Part shown: positions 1-8,959 of the stretch, one piece after another | How positions within the stretch are numbered: position 1 is the first letter of the stretch | Layout of the letters: the number at the start of each line of letters is the position of its first letter | From: Amycolatopsis iheyensis | GTDB taxonomy: Bacteria; Actinomycetota; Actinomycetes; Mycobacteriales; Pseudonocardiaceae | DNA: 64,000 nt | Assembly: GCF_024703995.1 (NCBI RefSeq) | Contig: NZ_JAMXQV010000016.1 | Coordinates: forward strand, 124,001 to 188,000 | Reading direction: 5' to 3' | Notes under the pieces: generated by a model | What the model was told of the DNA's origin: nothing | Databases searched by the model: none | The model's input: only the letters and a program-made list of their open reading frames with translations | Position numbers and translations under genes: made by a program

Positions 1-264
1 TCGGGGTTCGGCTGGGCCAACGGCGCGTTCGCCCACCTCGGCCGGCTGAAGCCGGGCGCGGCGGTCATCGTCCGCGACGAGTACGGCCACGAGTCCCGGT
101 TCACGGTCCGCAAGACCGAGCAGTTCCCGGCGGACGAGCCCGACAGCACGCTCGTCGCCCCGGACGGCGCGGGTCCCGAGCTGCGCTTGATCACGAGCGA
201 CGGGACCCACGACACCGCGGGGATGAACGGCGTGCGGCTCGCGGTGTACGCGACGCCGGCCTGA
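1..264 (+). CDS. C-terminal part of a sortase-like protein lacking the catalytic cysteine
   Basis: The gene enters from the left edge; 87 codons and the TGA are visible. The stretch GAFAHLGRLKPG, then a beta-rich segment, then LRLITSDG and a terminal LAVYA follows the layout of actinobacterial class E/F sortases, where the equivalent of LRLITSDG normally reads L-x-T-C and supplies the nucleophile. Here the codon at 196-198 is agc (Ser), and the downstream catalytic Arg is not in its usual place. Sortases attach LPxTG-type proteins to peptidoglycan outside the membrane. This copy is probably catalytically dead or altered. The N-terminus, with signal/TM segment and catalytic His, lies outside the window. 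Family assignment is by motif only. Confidence 0.6.
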   Translation, partial: SGFGWANGAFAHLGRLKPGAAVIVRDEYGHESRFTVRKTEQFPADEPDSTLVAPDGAGPELRLITSDGTHDTAGMNGVRLAVYATPA

Positions 265-267
265 GCC

Positions 268-1308
268 TCAGCCGATCAGCTCACGCAGCCGCGACACCGC
301 CGCCACCCGCGCTTCGCGACCGGGCAGCAGGGGGTTGACCACCATCGTCGTCGCGCCCGCCTCCCGGAACGCCGCCAGGCGCTCCTTCACGTAGCCCGCC
401 GGTCCGACCAGGGAGATCGCGCGCAGCAGCTCCACCGGGACCGCCGCCGCGGCCTCTTCCTTCTTGCCGTCCAGGTACAGGTCCTGGATCAGCTTCGCCT
501 CGGCCTCGTAGCCGTAGCGGCGGGCGAGGTCGTTGTAGAAGTTCTTGCCGCGCGCGCCCATGCCGCCGATGTACAGCGCGAGGACCGGGCGCAGGTGATC
601 CAGCAGCGGCTCGACGTCGTCGCCGATGGCCAGGGCCACCGTGACGTAGGTGTCCAGCTCACCCAGCGCCGGGTCGCGCTTGGCCTTGCCCGCGGCCAGG
701 GACTCGCCCCAGACGTCGTTCGCCTTCTCCGGGTGGAAGAAGATCGGCTGCCAGCCCTCGGCGATTTCCGCGGTGAGCGCGACGTTCTTGGGCCCGAGCG
801 AGGCCAGCAGCACCGGGATCCGCTCGCGCACCGGGTGGTTGATCAGCTTCAGCGGCTTGCCGAGGCCGGTGCCCTGCTCCGGCGGCAGCGGGATCGTGTA
901 GTGCTTGCCCTCGTGCACCACGCGCTCGCGTCGCCACACCTGCCGGCAGACGTCGACGATCTCGCGGGTGCGGCCCAGCGGCGCGTCGTACTTCACGCCG
1001 TGGAAGCCCTCGATGACCTGCGGGCCGGACGCGCCGAGGCCGAGGATGAACCGCCCGTCGGAGACGAAGTCGAGCCCGGCCGCGGTCATCGCGGTCAGCG
1101 TCGGCGTGCGGGTGTAGATCTGGAAGATCCCGGACGCCAGTTCGACGCGCTCGGTCTTGGCCGCGAGGTAGCCGAGCTGGCTGACCGCGTCGAAGGAGTA
1201 CGCCTCCGGCACGAAGGCGACGTCGAGGCCCACCTTCTCCAGCTCGACGATGTCCGCGACGCTGTCGGCGAAGCCTCCGGCGTAGTTGATCGCGGTCCCG
1301 ATCCGCAT
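268..1308 (-). CDS. LLM-class F420-dependent oxidoreductase
   Basis: 346 aa, luciferase-like TIM barrel. It begins MRIGTAINYAGGF and has the family signatures VAFVPEAY, GASGPQVIEGFHG and LKLINHP. Such proteins use cofactor F420 (rarely FMN) to reduce or oxidise small molecules; the substrate cannot be read from sequence. The ATG at 1308 is preferred over a GTG two codons upstream because GGAGG lies 5 nt before it, whereas the GTG abuts the ribosome site. It ends 3 bp from the stop of the convergent sortase-like gene. Confidence 0.85.
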   Translation of the reverse strand: MRIGTAINYAGGFADSVADIVELEKVGLDVAFVPEAYSFDAVSQLGYLAAKTERVELASGIFQIYTRTPTLTAMTAAGLDFVSDGRFILGLGASGPQVIEGFHGVKYDAPLGRTREIVDVCRQVWRRERVVHEGKHYTIPLPPEQGTGLGKPLKLINHPVRERIPVLLASLGPKNVALTAEIAEGWQPIFFHPEKANDVWGESLAAGKAKRDPALGELDTYVTVALAIGDDVEPLLDHLRPVLALYIGGMGARGKNFYNDLARRYGYEAEAKLIQDLYLDGKKEEAAAAVPVELLRAISLVGPAGYVKERLAAFREAGATTMVVNPLLPGREARVAAVSRLRELIG

Positions 1309-1396
1309 GGCCACCTCCGTTGGTGCTGAGCAAGCGCTTAGTCGCGGATCCTAACGGCCCGCCGCTACCCCCGCCCGGGGATGTGTGAGCCGCCAC

Positions 1397-2332
1397 TCAC
1401 CGGCCGGTCAGGGTGCGGACCACCAGCTCCGCCGACGCGCCCGCACCCAGCGTCGTCCCGGCGTAGCGGACGTCGGCGCCGAGGGTGCCGGCCGGCGGAT
1501 CGTCCCGGACGGTGATCCAGACCGTGACCATCAGCAGCCAGCGGACCACCAGGTAGACGAACAGCAGCACACCAACCAGCGTCCCGAAGGCGGCGACCGC
1601 GGGCGAGCGGCCCAGCAGGTGCAGGTAGAGCCCACCGGCCTGCTGGAGCGCGGCGAGGCCGACGGCGGCGGCCCCGGCCGGGCGCAGCGTCGAGCGAAGC
1701 GGCAGCGGCCGGCGCGGCAGCCGGGCCAGGCACCAGGCGATGACCAGCCAGTTCGCGGCGAGGCCGAGCAGCAGGGAGCCCGCGACGAGCACGAAGTGCG
1801 CGAACCCGCCGGTCAGCCCGGTCAGCTCGAGCAGCCACGTCCCGGCCGCGCCGGTGAGCGCCGCCAGGCCGAAGGACACGGCCATCGCGAGCCCGGCGCC
1901 GACGAGCACCAGCAGGTCGGCGAGGATCCCGCGGATCAGGGGCCGCGCGGTCCGCTCCTGGCCGAGCATCGCGCTCACGGCGTCGCGGACGTTGCTGATC
2001 CAGCTCCAGCCCGAGTACGCGGCGACGGCCAGGGCGAGCAGCCCGATCCGGCCGCGTTCGCCGACGACGGTGTGCACGATGTCCTCGACCCGCCCGGCGA
2101 TCTCGGGCGGCAGCGCGCCGCCGATGACCTTGTCGAGCTCGGTCGCGAGCAACCGGTCACCGGCCAGCACGAACCCGGCCACCGAGACGGCGACCATCAC
2201 CAGCGGGACGAGGGCGAGCAGGCTGAAGAAGGTGACCGCGGCCGCGTAGTGGTCGCCGTCGCGTTCGCGGTAGCGGGTCAGGGTCGCGCCGACCCGCTTC
2301 AGCCGCCGCCACGATCGTCGCTCCGCCCTCAT
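1397..2332 (-). CDS. YihY/BrkB family inner-membrane protein
   Basis: 311 aa with about six hydrophobic helices. The basic N-terminus is followed by YRERDGDHYAAAVTFFSLLALVP, the typical YihY opening, and by SGWSWISNVRDAVSAML and the C-terminal VGVLLFVYLVVRW. The family was once called ribonuclease BN; it is now treated as membrane proteins of unknown transport or envelope function. The ATG at 2332 matches the family N-terminus; in-frame sequence upstream of it runs antisense over the neighbouring gene. It lies 68 bp downstream of fahA on the same strand. Confidence 0.82.
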   Translation of the reverse strand: MRAERRSWRRLKRVGATLTRYRERDGDHYAAAVTFFSLLALVPLVMVAVSVAGFVLAGDRLLATELDKVIGGALPPEIAGRVEDIVHTVVGERGRIGLLALAVAAYSGWSWISNVRDAVSAMLGQERTARPLIRGILADLLVLVGAGLAMAVSFGLAALTGAAGTWLLELTGLTGGFAHFVLVAGSLLLGLAANWLVIAWCLARLPRRPLPLRSTLRPAGAAAVGLAALQQAGGLYLHLLGRSPAVAAFGTLVGVLLFVYLVVRWLLMVTVWITVRDDPPAGTLGADVRYAGTTLGAGASAELVVRTLTGR

Positions 2333-2400
2333 CGCACCGACCCTCTCATCCACGTGTGTCCTGCGCAGTCCGGACACCGAGGACGGGGGATCGTCACGGC

Positions 2401-3606
2401 CTAGCCGGGCACCACCGCGGCGCGGACCTCGCCGAAGCCGATCCGCGTGCCGCCCGGGCCGGGAGCGCTCGCGCTGATCGCCACCTCGTCGCCGTCCTCC
2501 AGGAACGTGCGGGTCAGACCACCCGGCAGCGCAAACGGTTCCCGGCCGCCCCACGACAGTTCCAGCAGCGAGCCGCGCTGGTCGCGTTCCGGGCCGGTCA
2601 CCGTGCCCGAGGCGAACAGGTCGCCGGTGCGCAGGCTCGCGCCGTTGACCGTCAGGTGCGCCAGCTGCTGCGGGGCCGTCCAGTACTGGGTCGCGAACGG
2701 CGGGCTCGACACCAGGTGGCCGTTGAGGCGGATCTCGAGGGTGAGGTCCAGCCCCCACTTTTCGCTGGTGCGCAGGTAGTCCAGCGGCACGGGATCCTGC
2801 CGCGGGCCCGCCACGCGGGCGTGTTCGAGCGCGGCGAGCGGGACGATCCACGGCGACACCGACGTCGCGAACGACTTGCCGAGGAACGGGCCCAGCGGCT
2901 GGGACTCCCACGCCTGGAGGTCCCGCGCCGACCAGTCGTTGACCAGGCAGACGCCGAAGACGTGCGCCGCGAAGTCCTCAGTGGACACTGCCGTGCCCGG
3001 TGTGGACGGCACGCCGACGACGAACCCGACCTCCGCCTCGATGTCCAGCCGCCGCGAGGGACCGAACGTGGGGGCGTCGGCACCTCGGGGCTTGCGCTGC
3101 CCGTGCGGGCGGACGACCGGTGTGCCGGACGCGACGACCGTGCCGGCGCGGCCGTGGTAGGCGATGGGCAGGTGCTTCCAGTTCGGCGGCAGCTCGGTCG
3201 CGTCGGGCCGGAAGATCGCGCCGGCGTTGAGGGCGTGCTGTTCGCTGGAGTAGAAGTCGACGTAGTCGGCGACGTCGAAGGCCAGGTGCGTGGTCACCTC
3301 GGCGAGCGGGACGAGGTGCGGGCGCAGCTGGTCGGCGTAGCGCGGTTCGGTCAGCCACTCGCGGACGGACTCGCGGACCTCGCGCCAGGTCGGCGGCCCG
3401 GCGGCCAGCAGCGGGTTGAGCACCCCGCCGGTGAGCAGCGGCGCGAACGCGGCGGCGGTCCCGGCCGCCGCCGCGGTCAGGTCGAGGACCTGGTCGCCGA
3501 CCGGCACGCCCACCCGGCGTTCGGGCGCGCCGGCCACCGAGAACACGCCGTAGGGCAGGTTGTCCAGGCCGAACGGGGTGTTCTCGGGAAGGTCGAGCCA
3601 GGTCAC
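2401..3606 (-). CDS. fahA: Fumarylacetoacetase
   Basis: 401 aa, full length for the family. The enzyme hydrolyses 4-fumarylacetoacetate to fumarate and acetoacetate, the last step of tyrosine/homogentisate breakdown in the cytoplasm. Visible hallmarks are DYVDFYSSEQHA near the metal site, IAYHGRAGTVVASG, LDIEAEVGFVVG, VNDWSARDLQAWE and the active-site region LGPFLGKSFATSVSPW. The start is GTG with GAGGAG about 5 nt upstream. No other tyrosine-pathway gene is adjacent. The leader carries a near-perfect 28-bp palindrome at 3633-3660, a possible operator. Confidence 0.95.
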   Translation of the reverse strand: MTWLDLPENTPFGLDNLPYGVFSVAGAPERRVGVPVGDQVLDLTAAAAGTAAAFAPLLTGGVLNPLLAAGPPTWREVRESVREWLTEPRYADQLRPHLVPLAEVTTHLAFDVADYVDFYSSEQHALNAGAIFRPDATELPPNWKHLPIAYHGRAGTVVASGTPVVRPHGQRKPRGADAPTFGPSRRLDIEAEVGFVVGVPSTPGTAVSTEDFAAHVFGVCLVNDWSARDLQAWESQPLGPFLGKSFATSVSPWIVPLAALEHARVAGPRQDPVPLDYLRTSEKWGLDLTLEIRLNGHLVSSPPFATQYWTAPQQLAHLTVNGASLRTGDLFASGTVTGPERDQRGSLLELSWGGREPFALPGGLTRTFLEDGDEVAISASAPGPGGTRIGFGEVRAAVVPG

Positions 3607-3632
3607 GTGTGCTCCTCGTGGTGGTGGTGGTG

Positions 3633-3660
3633 GATCGGTCCGAGCCGGCTCGAACCGATC
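3633..3660. promoter_or_regulatory. 28-bp inverted repeat upstream of fahA, candidate operator
   Basis: The arms pair over the full 28 bp with a single mismatched pair and centre on GAGCCGGCTC. It lies 27 bp before the GTG of fahA. The central GGTCCGAGCCGGCTCG core recurs in the palindrome at 3780-3809. A regulator site or an RNA hairpin are both possible; no regulator gene is adjacent. Confidence 0.4.
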
Positions 3661-3779
3661 GTGTTCGCGGCCGGCCGGTCCACGGCACCGGCCGCCGCAC
3701 TCGGCGACCGGGAACAGCTTCCGCCACGCCCGCCCACCTCGCCGCCGGACCCGGAGCCCGGCGCGCCTCGCGTGGGCAG

Positions 3780-3809
3780 GGCCCGGTCCGAGCCGGCTCG
3801 GACCGGGCC
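3780..3809. terminator. Perfect 30-bp palindrome downstream of the triple DUF885 gene
   Basis: Two 15-nt arms (GGCCCGGTCCGAGCC and its exact complement) meet with no loop. It lies about 50 bp past the leftward DUF885 gene, where a U-tract-less actinobacterial terminator would be expected. It shares its core with the site at 3633-3660, so a protein-binding role is an alternative. Confidence 0.45.
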
Positions 3810-3858
3810 TTCCGTGATCAGCCGGTCGACACGCGTGATCGGGGAGCCGACACGATGT

Positions 3859-6800
3859 TCATTCGTTCGCCGTGCGGGTCGCCACCCAGTCCGCGACCAC
3901 GTCGGCCAGGACCGGCAGGGGCAGGGTTCCGCTGCCCAGCACCGTGTCGTGGAACTCGCGGATGTCGAACCGCTCGCCCAGTGCCGCCTCGGCCTCGGCG
4001 CGCAGCCGCTCGATCTCCAGGCGGCCCACCATGTAGCTCAGGGCCTGGCCCGGGAGCGCGGCGTAGCGGTCGATCTCCGCCTCGATCTCGATCCGGGCCA
4101 TCGGGGTGTGCTCGACGAAGTAGTCGACCGCCTGCTGCCGGCTCCAGCCCAGCGCGTGCAGGCCCGTGTCCACCACCAGCCGCGCCGCCCGCATCGAGTC
4201 CTGGGTCAGCAGGCCCAGGCGGGAGACGTCGTCCGAGTACAGGTCCATCTCGTCGGCGAGCCGCTCCGCGTACAGGCCCCAGCCCTCGGCGTAGGCGTTG
4301 AACATCGCGATCCGCCGCAGCAGCGGGACACCGGTCAGCGCCTGCGCGAGCGAAAGCTGGAAGTGGTGCCCCGGCACGGCTTCGTGGAACGCGACCGACT
4401 CGCTCAGCGTCCGCTGCCGCTGGTCGGCCTCGTTGGTGTTGGCGTAGTAGGTGCCCGGCCGCGAACCGTCGAGGGAGGCGTCGATGTAGTACGCGATCGA
4501 CCCGCTTTCGGCCTCCGCCGGCGGCACCGGGGCGACCTGGCACCGCGCCTCGGGAACGCGGAGGAACCATTGCGGCGCCACGGCTTCCGCGCGGGCGATG
4601 GCCGCCCGGGCGGAGTCCAGCAGCTCGTCGCCGTCGCGCCAGCGCAGGGCCGGGTCGGTGCGGATCCGCTCGAAGATCTCCGGCAGCTCGTCGGTGCCGA
4701 ACTCCCGCAGCCCGACCTTGCGGAACTCCCCCGCGAGCCGGTCGATGACCGCCAGCCCGGTCTCGTGCAGCTCCTGCGCGGACCGCTCGGTCGTCGTCTC
4801 GGCGCGGATCAGCGCCGCGTACCGCGCCGGCCCGTCGGGCAGGTCGCCGATGCCGGGCGACGTCTCCGGCCGCCCGACCGGCACGACCTCGTCGGCGAGG
4901 AAGTCCCGGTACCGCGCGTACGCCGGCCGCACGACCTCGGCCAGCAGCCGGTCGCGCTCGGCTTCCAGGCCGTGGACCGGCACCTTCAGCGGGTCGCCGT
5001 CCGGGTCGGCGAGGTAGCGCTCGACGTAGCCGACGCCGATGCGCGCCAGGAACTCCGGCGGCGTGCGGCCCTCGGCGAGCGCGCCCCGCTGCCGCTCGAT
5101 CACCTGGTCCAGGTACGTGCCGATCGCCCCCAGCCGGCTCAGGTAGCCGCGGGCCTTGGCCTCGTCGTCGAGCACCGTCTGCGGCAGCTCCATCAGCAGC
5201 CGCAGGGCCGGCGCGTCCAGCCCGTCGCTGACCGCGATGTCGGACCGGCCCGAGTCGAGCAGGTCGATCAGCGTCTGCGCCTGCCAGATCACGACGTCGC
5301 GCGTGACGCGGCCGGCCGGCGCCGGCACGTCGAGCGCCCGCGCCCGCGCGATGAGCGCGGTGAACCCGGCCCGGTGCCGCGCGGCCGCCTCGGCGCTCTG
5401 GTCGCCGAGCCGGTCGTGCGTGCCCGGCAGGCCGTAGAGCGACGGCAGCAACGGCTCGGCCTCGAACATCAGCTCCAGGCACTCGTCGGCCAGCTTGTCC
5501 GGCGTGTCATTCCGCCCCGCCACCCAGTCGGCGACGACCTTCGCCAGCGCGGACAGCGGCAGCATGCCGTGCCCCAGCACGACTTCGTGGAACTCGCGGA
5601 TGTCGAACGCCTCGCCCAGCGCCGCCTCGGCTTCGGCACGCAGGCGCTGGATTTCCAGCCGCCCCACCATGTAGCCGAGGGCCTGCCCGGGCCAGCCGGC
5701 GTACCGGTCGATCTCCGCCTCGATCTCCAGCCGCGCCATCGGCGTGTGCTCGACGAGGTAGTCGATCGCCCGCTGCCGGCTCCAGCCCAGCGCGTGCATC
5801 CCGGTGTCGACGACCAGCCGGCCCGCCCGCATGGAGTCCTGGGTCAGCATGCCCAGCCGCGAGACGTCGTCGGCGTACAGGCCCATCTCGTCGGCCAGCC
5901 GCTCGGCGTAGAGCCCCCAGCCCTCGGCGTAGGCGTTGAACATCCCGATCCGGCGCAGCAGCGGGAGGTCGCGCAGCTCCTGGGCCAGGCTGAGCTGGAA
6001 GTGGTGCCCCGGCACGGCTTCGTGGAACGCGATCGCCTCGCTGGTGAACTTCGGGCGCTTCTCGGCCTCGTGCGTGTTGGCGTAGTAGGTGCCAGGCCGG
6101 GAGCCGTCGAGCGACGGCTGGAGGTAGTAGGCGATCGTGCCGCTCGCCGCGTCGGCCTCCGGCACCGGCGCGACCTGGCACTTCTCCGCCGGGATGCGCG
6201 AGAACCACTGCGGCGCCACGGCTTCCGCGCGGGCGATGGCGTCCCTGGCCGCCGACAGCAGCTCCTCGCCATCGCGCCAGCGCAACGCCGGATCGGTGCG
6301 CAGGCGCTCGAAGATCTCCGCGAGGTCGCCGGTGCCGAACACCCGCTGCCCCAGCTCGCGGTACTCCCCCGCGAGCTTCTCGATCAGCGCCAGCCCGGTG
6401 TCGTGCAGGTCCTGGGCCGTGCGCTCGGTGGTCGTCTCCGCGCGGATCAGCGCGGCGTAGCGCTCGGCGCCGCCCGGCACGTGGCCGATGCCGGGTGCGG
6501 TGTCCGGCCGCCCGGCGGGTTCGACCTCCGCGCGCAGGAAGTCGCGATACCGGGCATACGCCGGGTGGACGACCTCGGCGAGCAGCCGGTCCCGCTCGGC
6601 TTCGAAGCCCTCGACCTCGACCTTCGTGCCCACCTTCAGCGGGTCGCTGTCCGGCGAGGCGAGGTAGCGCTCGACGTACTCGATGCCGACGCGGGCGAGG
6701 TACGCCGGCGGCACGAGCCCTTCGGCCAGGCTTTCGCGCTGCCGCTCGACCAGCGTGCCGAGGAAGGTCTCGATCGCCGCGAGGCGGGCGAGGTAGCCGC

Positions 6801-8820
6801 GGGCCTTCTTCTCGTCGTCCAGCTGGTAGTAGGGCAGGTACAGCAGCAGACCCAGCGCCGGGGCGGTCAGCCCGTCGCTGACCGCGATGTCGGCGCTGCG
6901 CGCGCCGAGCCGGTCGGCCTCCACCTCCGCGGAGGCGATCACCACCTCGCGCGTCACGGCCTCTTCCGGCGTCAGGTCCTCGGTGGCCAGCGCCCGCGCG
7001 CGGGCCGCGAGCGCGCGGTACGCGGCCAGGAAACGCTCCTGGGCCGCCCGGGTCTGGTCACCCAGCCGGTCGTGGTCGCCCGGCAGGCCGAGCACTGAGG
7101 GGTGCAGCGGCTCCTGCTCGAAGGTCAGCTCGACGAGCTCGGCCGCCAGGCCGTTCGCGGTGTCGCCGTGCCCGGCCACCCACTCGTCGACGACCGAGGC
7201 GAGCACCGACAGCGGCAGCGCACCCCCGGCCAGCACGACGTCGTGGAACGCGCGGACGTCGAACCGGGAGCCGAGCCGCTCTTCGGCGTGGGCGCGCAGC
7301 CGCTGGATCTCCAGCCGCCCCACCATGTACGCCAGCGCCTGGCCCGGCCACGCGATGTAGCGGTCGATCTCCGACTCGACCTCGACGCGCGCCTCCGGCG
7401 TGTGCTCGAGCAGGTAGTCGACCGCCTGCTGCCGGCTCCAGCCCAGCGCGTGCAGCCCCGTGTCGACGACGAGCCGGGCCGCCCGCATCGAGTCGCCGGT
7501 CAGCATGCCGAGCCGCGCGACGTCGTCGGAGTACAGCCCCATTTCGTCGGCGAGGCGCTCGCTGTAGAGCCCCCACCCTTCGATGTAGGCGGTGAAGCTG
7601 CCGATGCGGCGCACGAGCGGCAGCTCGGTGAGGAGCTGGGCGGTGCTGAGCTGGAAGTGGTGCCCGGGCACGGCTTCGTGGAACGCGGTGGACTCCGCGG
7701 TGTGCCGGAACCGCTCGCCGGCTTCGTGGGTGTTCGCGAAGTAGATGCCGGGCCGGGAGCCATCGGCGGCCGGGCGCAGGTAGTACGCAGCGGGCGAGCC
7801 GGGCGCGACCTCTTCGGGAACCGGCTCGACGCTGCACTGCTGCGCCGGGACGCTGCCGAACCAGCCCGGGGCCTCGGCGGCGGCCCGGGCGACGGCCGTG
7901 CGGGCGGTCTCCAGGAGCTCCTCACCGCTGCTCCAGCGCAGGGCCGGGTCGGTGCGCAGCCGCTCGAAGATCTCCGCCAGGTCGTCGGTGCCGAACACCT
8001 TCAGCCCGAGCTCGCGGTACTCGGCCGCGAGCCCGTCGATGACGTCGAGGCCGGTCTGGTGCAGCTGCGCCGGGGTGAGCTCGGTGGTCGTGTGGACGCG
8101 CGCGAGCCGCGCATACGTCTCCTCGCCACCCGGCAGCCACTTGAGGCCGGGCCGGTCGGCGGGCCGCCCGTGCGGTTTCACCTCGGTGGCCAGGAACTCG
8201 CGGTACTCGGCGAAGGCCGGGCGGACGACCTCGGCCAGCAGCTCGTCACGCCGGCGCTCGAACTCCTCGTCCGGGGCCGGCTGGCGGCGCAGCGGGTCGG
8301 TGGCCGGGTCGGCGAGGTAGCGGTCGAGGTGCGCCACCGCGGCGTCGACCAGGTGAGCCACCGGGATGAGCCCGGCGGCGATGCCTTCGGTGTGCCGCCC
8401 CGCGGCCTGGCGCAGGTACTCCGGGATCGCGGCGAGCCGCCCGAGCTGGGCTTCCGCGGCCTCGCCCGGCGTCACCGTGGTCATCGGCAGGGCCATCAGC
8501 AGCCCGGCCGCGGGCCCGATGGACAGGTCGGTGACGGTGAACTCGCCCGTGCGGGCGTCGATCACCGCGATGCGGTTCTCGGCCGTGGTGATCAGGACTT
8601 CGCGCGTGACCCGGTCCTCGGCCGAGAGCTCCTCGGCGGCCAGCCCGCGGGCGCGCTCGAGGAACGCCGCGAGCCGGGCGCGGAACGCCTGCTCGGCCGC
8701 ACCGGACAGATCCGGCAGGCCGGGCTCGGCCGGCCGCACGCCCAGCAGCGCGGGCGTCAGCGGATCGGCGGCGAACAACGCTTCGACGAACTCGTCGGCG
8801 AGTTCGGTGACCGCGGTCAT
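3859..8820 (-). CDS. Giant protein of three tandem DUF885 metallopeptidase-like domains
   Basis: 1653 aa in one uninterrupted frame. The motif HEAVPGHHFQ occurs three times, starting at residues 381, 933 and 1479, i.e. every about 550 aa, the normal length of a single DUF885 protein. Each unit also repeats YxxAIRAETTTER-like, FEAERDRLLAEVV-like, LALGWSRQ-type and YMVGRLEIQRLRA segments. Units 1-2 and 2-3 join at VAGHGDTANG and VAGRNDTPDK, with no long linker. DUF885 (PF05960) proteins are poorly characterised. The H-E-x4-HH motif suggests a metal-dependent hydrolase, and all three copies keep it. No signal peptide is seen, so it is probably cytoplasmic. The ATG at 8820 begins MTAVTELADEF; in-frame sequence upstream looks non-coding. 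Function is not inferred. Confidence 0.85.
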   Translation of the reverse strand: MTAVTELADEFVEALFAADPLTPALLGVRPAEPGLPDLSGAAEQAFRARLAAFLERARGLAAEELSAEDRVTREVLITTAENRIAVIDARTGEFTVTDLSIGPAAGLLMALPMTTVTPGEAAEAQLGRLAAIPEYLRQAAGRHTEGIAAGLIPVAHLVDAAVAHLDRYLADPATDPLRRQPAPDEEFERRRDELLAEVVRPAFAEYREFLATEVKPHGRPADRPGLKWLPGGEETYARLARVHTTTELTPAQLHQTGLDVIDGLAAEYRELGLKVFGTDDLAEIFERLRTDPALRWSSGEELLETARTAVARAAAEAPGWFGSVPAQQCSVEPVPEEVAPGSPAAYYLRPAADGSRPGIYFANTHEAGERFRHTAESTAFHEAVPGHHFQLSTAQLLTELPLVRRIGSFTAYIEGWGLYSERLADEMGLYSDDVARLGMLTGDSMRAARLVVDTGLHALGWSRQQAVDYLLEHTPEARVEVESEIDRYIAWPGQALAYMVGRLEIQRLRAHAEERLGSRFDVRAFHDVVLAGGALPLSVLASVVDEWVAGHGDTANGLAAELVELTFEQEPLHPSVLGLPGDHDRLGDQTRAAQERFLAAYRALAARARALATEDLTPEEAVTREVVIASAEVEADRLGARSADIAVSDGLTAPALGLLLYLPYYQLDDEKKARGYLARLAAIETFLGTLVERQRESLAEGLVPPAYLARVGIEYVERYLASPDSDPLKVGTKVEVEGFEAERDRLLAEVVHPAYARYRDFLRAEVEPAGRPDTAPGIGHVPGGAERYAALIRAETTTERTAQDLHDTGLALIEKLAGEYRELGQRVFGTGDLAEIFERLRTDPALRWRDGEELLSAARDAIARAEAVAPQWFSRIPAEKCQVAPVPEADAASGTIAYYLQPSLDGSRPGTYYANTHEAEKRPKFTSEAIAFHEAVPGHHFQLSLAQELRDLPLLRRIGMFNAYAEGWGLYAERLADEMGLYADDVSRLGMLTQDSMRAGRLVVDTGMHALGWSRQRAIDYLVEHTPMARLEIEAEIDRYAGWPGQALGYMVGRLEIQRLRAEAEAALGEAFDIREFHEVVLGHGMLPLSALAKVVADWVAGRNDTPDKLADECLELMFEAEPLLPSLYGLPGTHDRLGDQSAEAAARHRAGFTALIARARALDVPAPAGRVTRDVVIWQAQTLIDLLDSGRSDIAVSDGLDAPALRLLMELPQTVLDDEAKARGYLSRLGAIGTYLDQVIERQRGALAEGRTPPEFLARIGVGYVERYLADPDGDPLKVPVHGLEAERDRLLAEVVRPAYARYRDFLADEVVPVGRPETSPGIGDLPDGPARYAALIRAETTTERSAQELHETGLAVIDRLAGEFRKVGLREFGTDELPEIFERIRTDPALRWRDGDELLDSARAAIARAEAVAPQWFLRVPEARCQVAPVPPAEAESGSIAYYIDASLDGSRPGTYYANTNEADQRQRTLSESVAFHEAVPGHHFQLSLAQALTGVPLLRRIAMFNAYAEGWGLYAERLADEMDLYSDDVSRLGLLTQDSMRAARLVVDTGLHALGWSRQQAVDYFVEHTPMARIEIEAEIDRYAALPGQALSYMVGRLEIERLRAEAEAALGERFDIREFHDTVLGSGTLPLPVLADVVADWVATRTANE

Positions 8821-8959
8821 GGGCAGGACCCCCAGCTTCGGTGATGATGTACTGCTGCCGCCGACCCTAACCGAGAGCACCGACAAGATCGGTGCGCCGT
8901 TCGCCGGGGGCGGACGGCCTTCGGCGCGAGCGGATCGGCGAGGCGGTAGCGTTCACCGA

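Noticed and set aside
2356..7098. A 1580-codon open frame on the + strand
   Set aside because: It lies antisense to fahA and the DUF885 gene. It is Arg/Pro/Gly-rich, without domain motifs, and repeats itself wherever the DUF885 units repeat; a typical high-GC antisense artefact.
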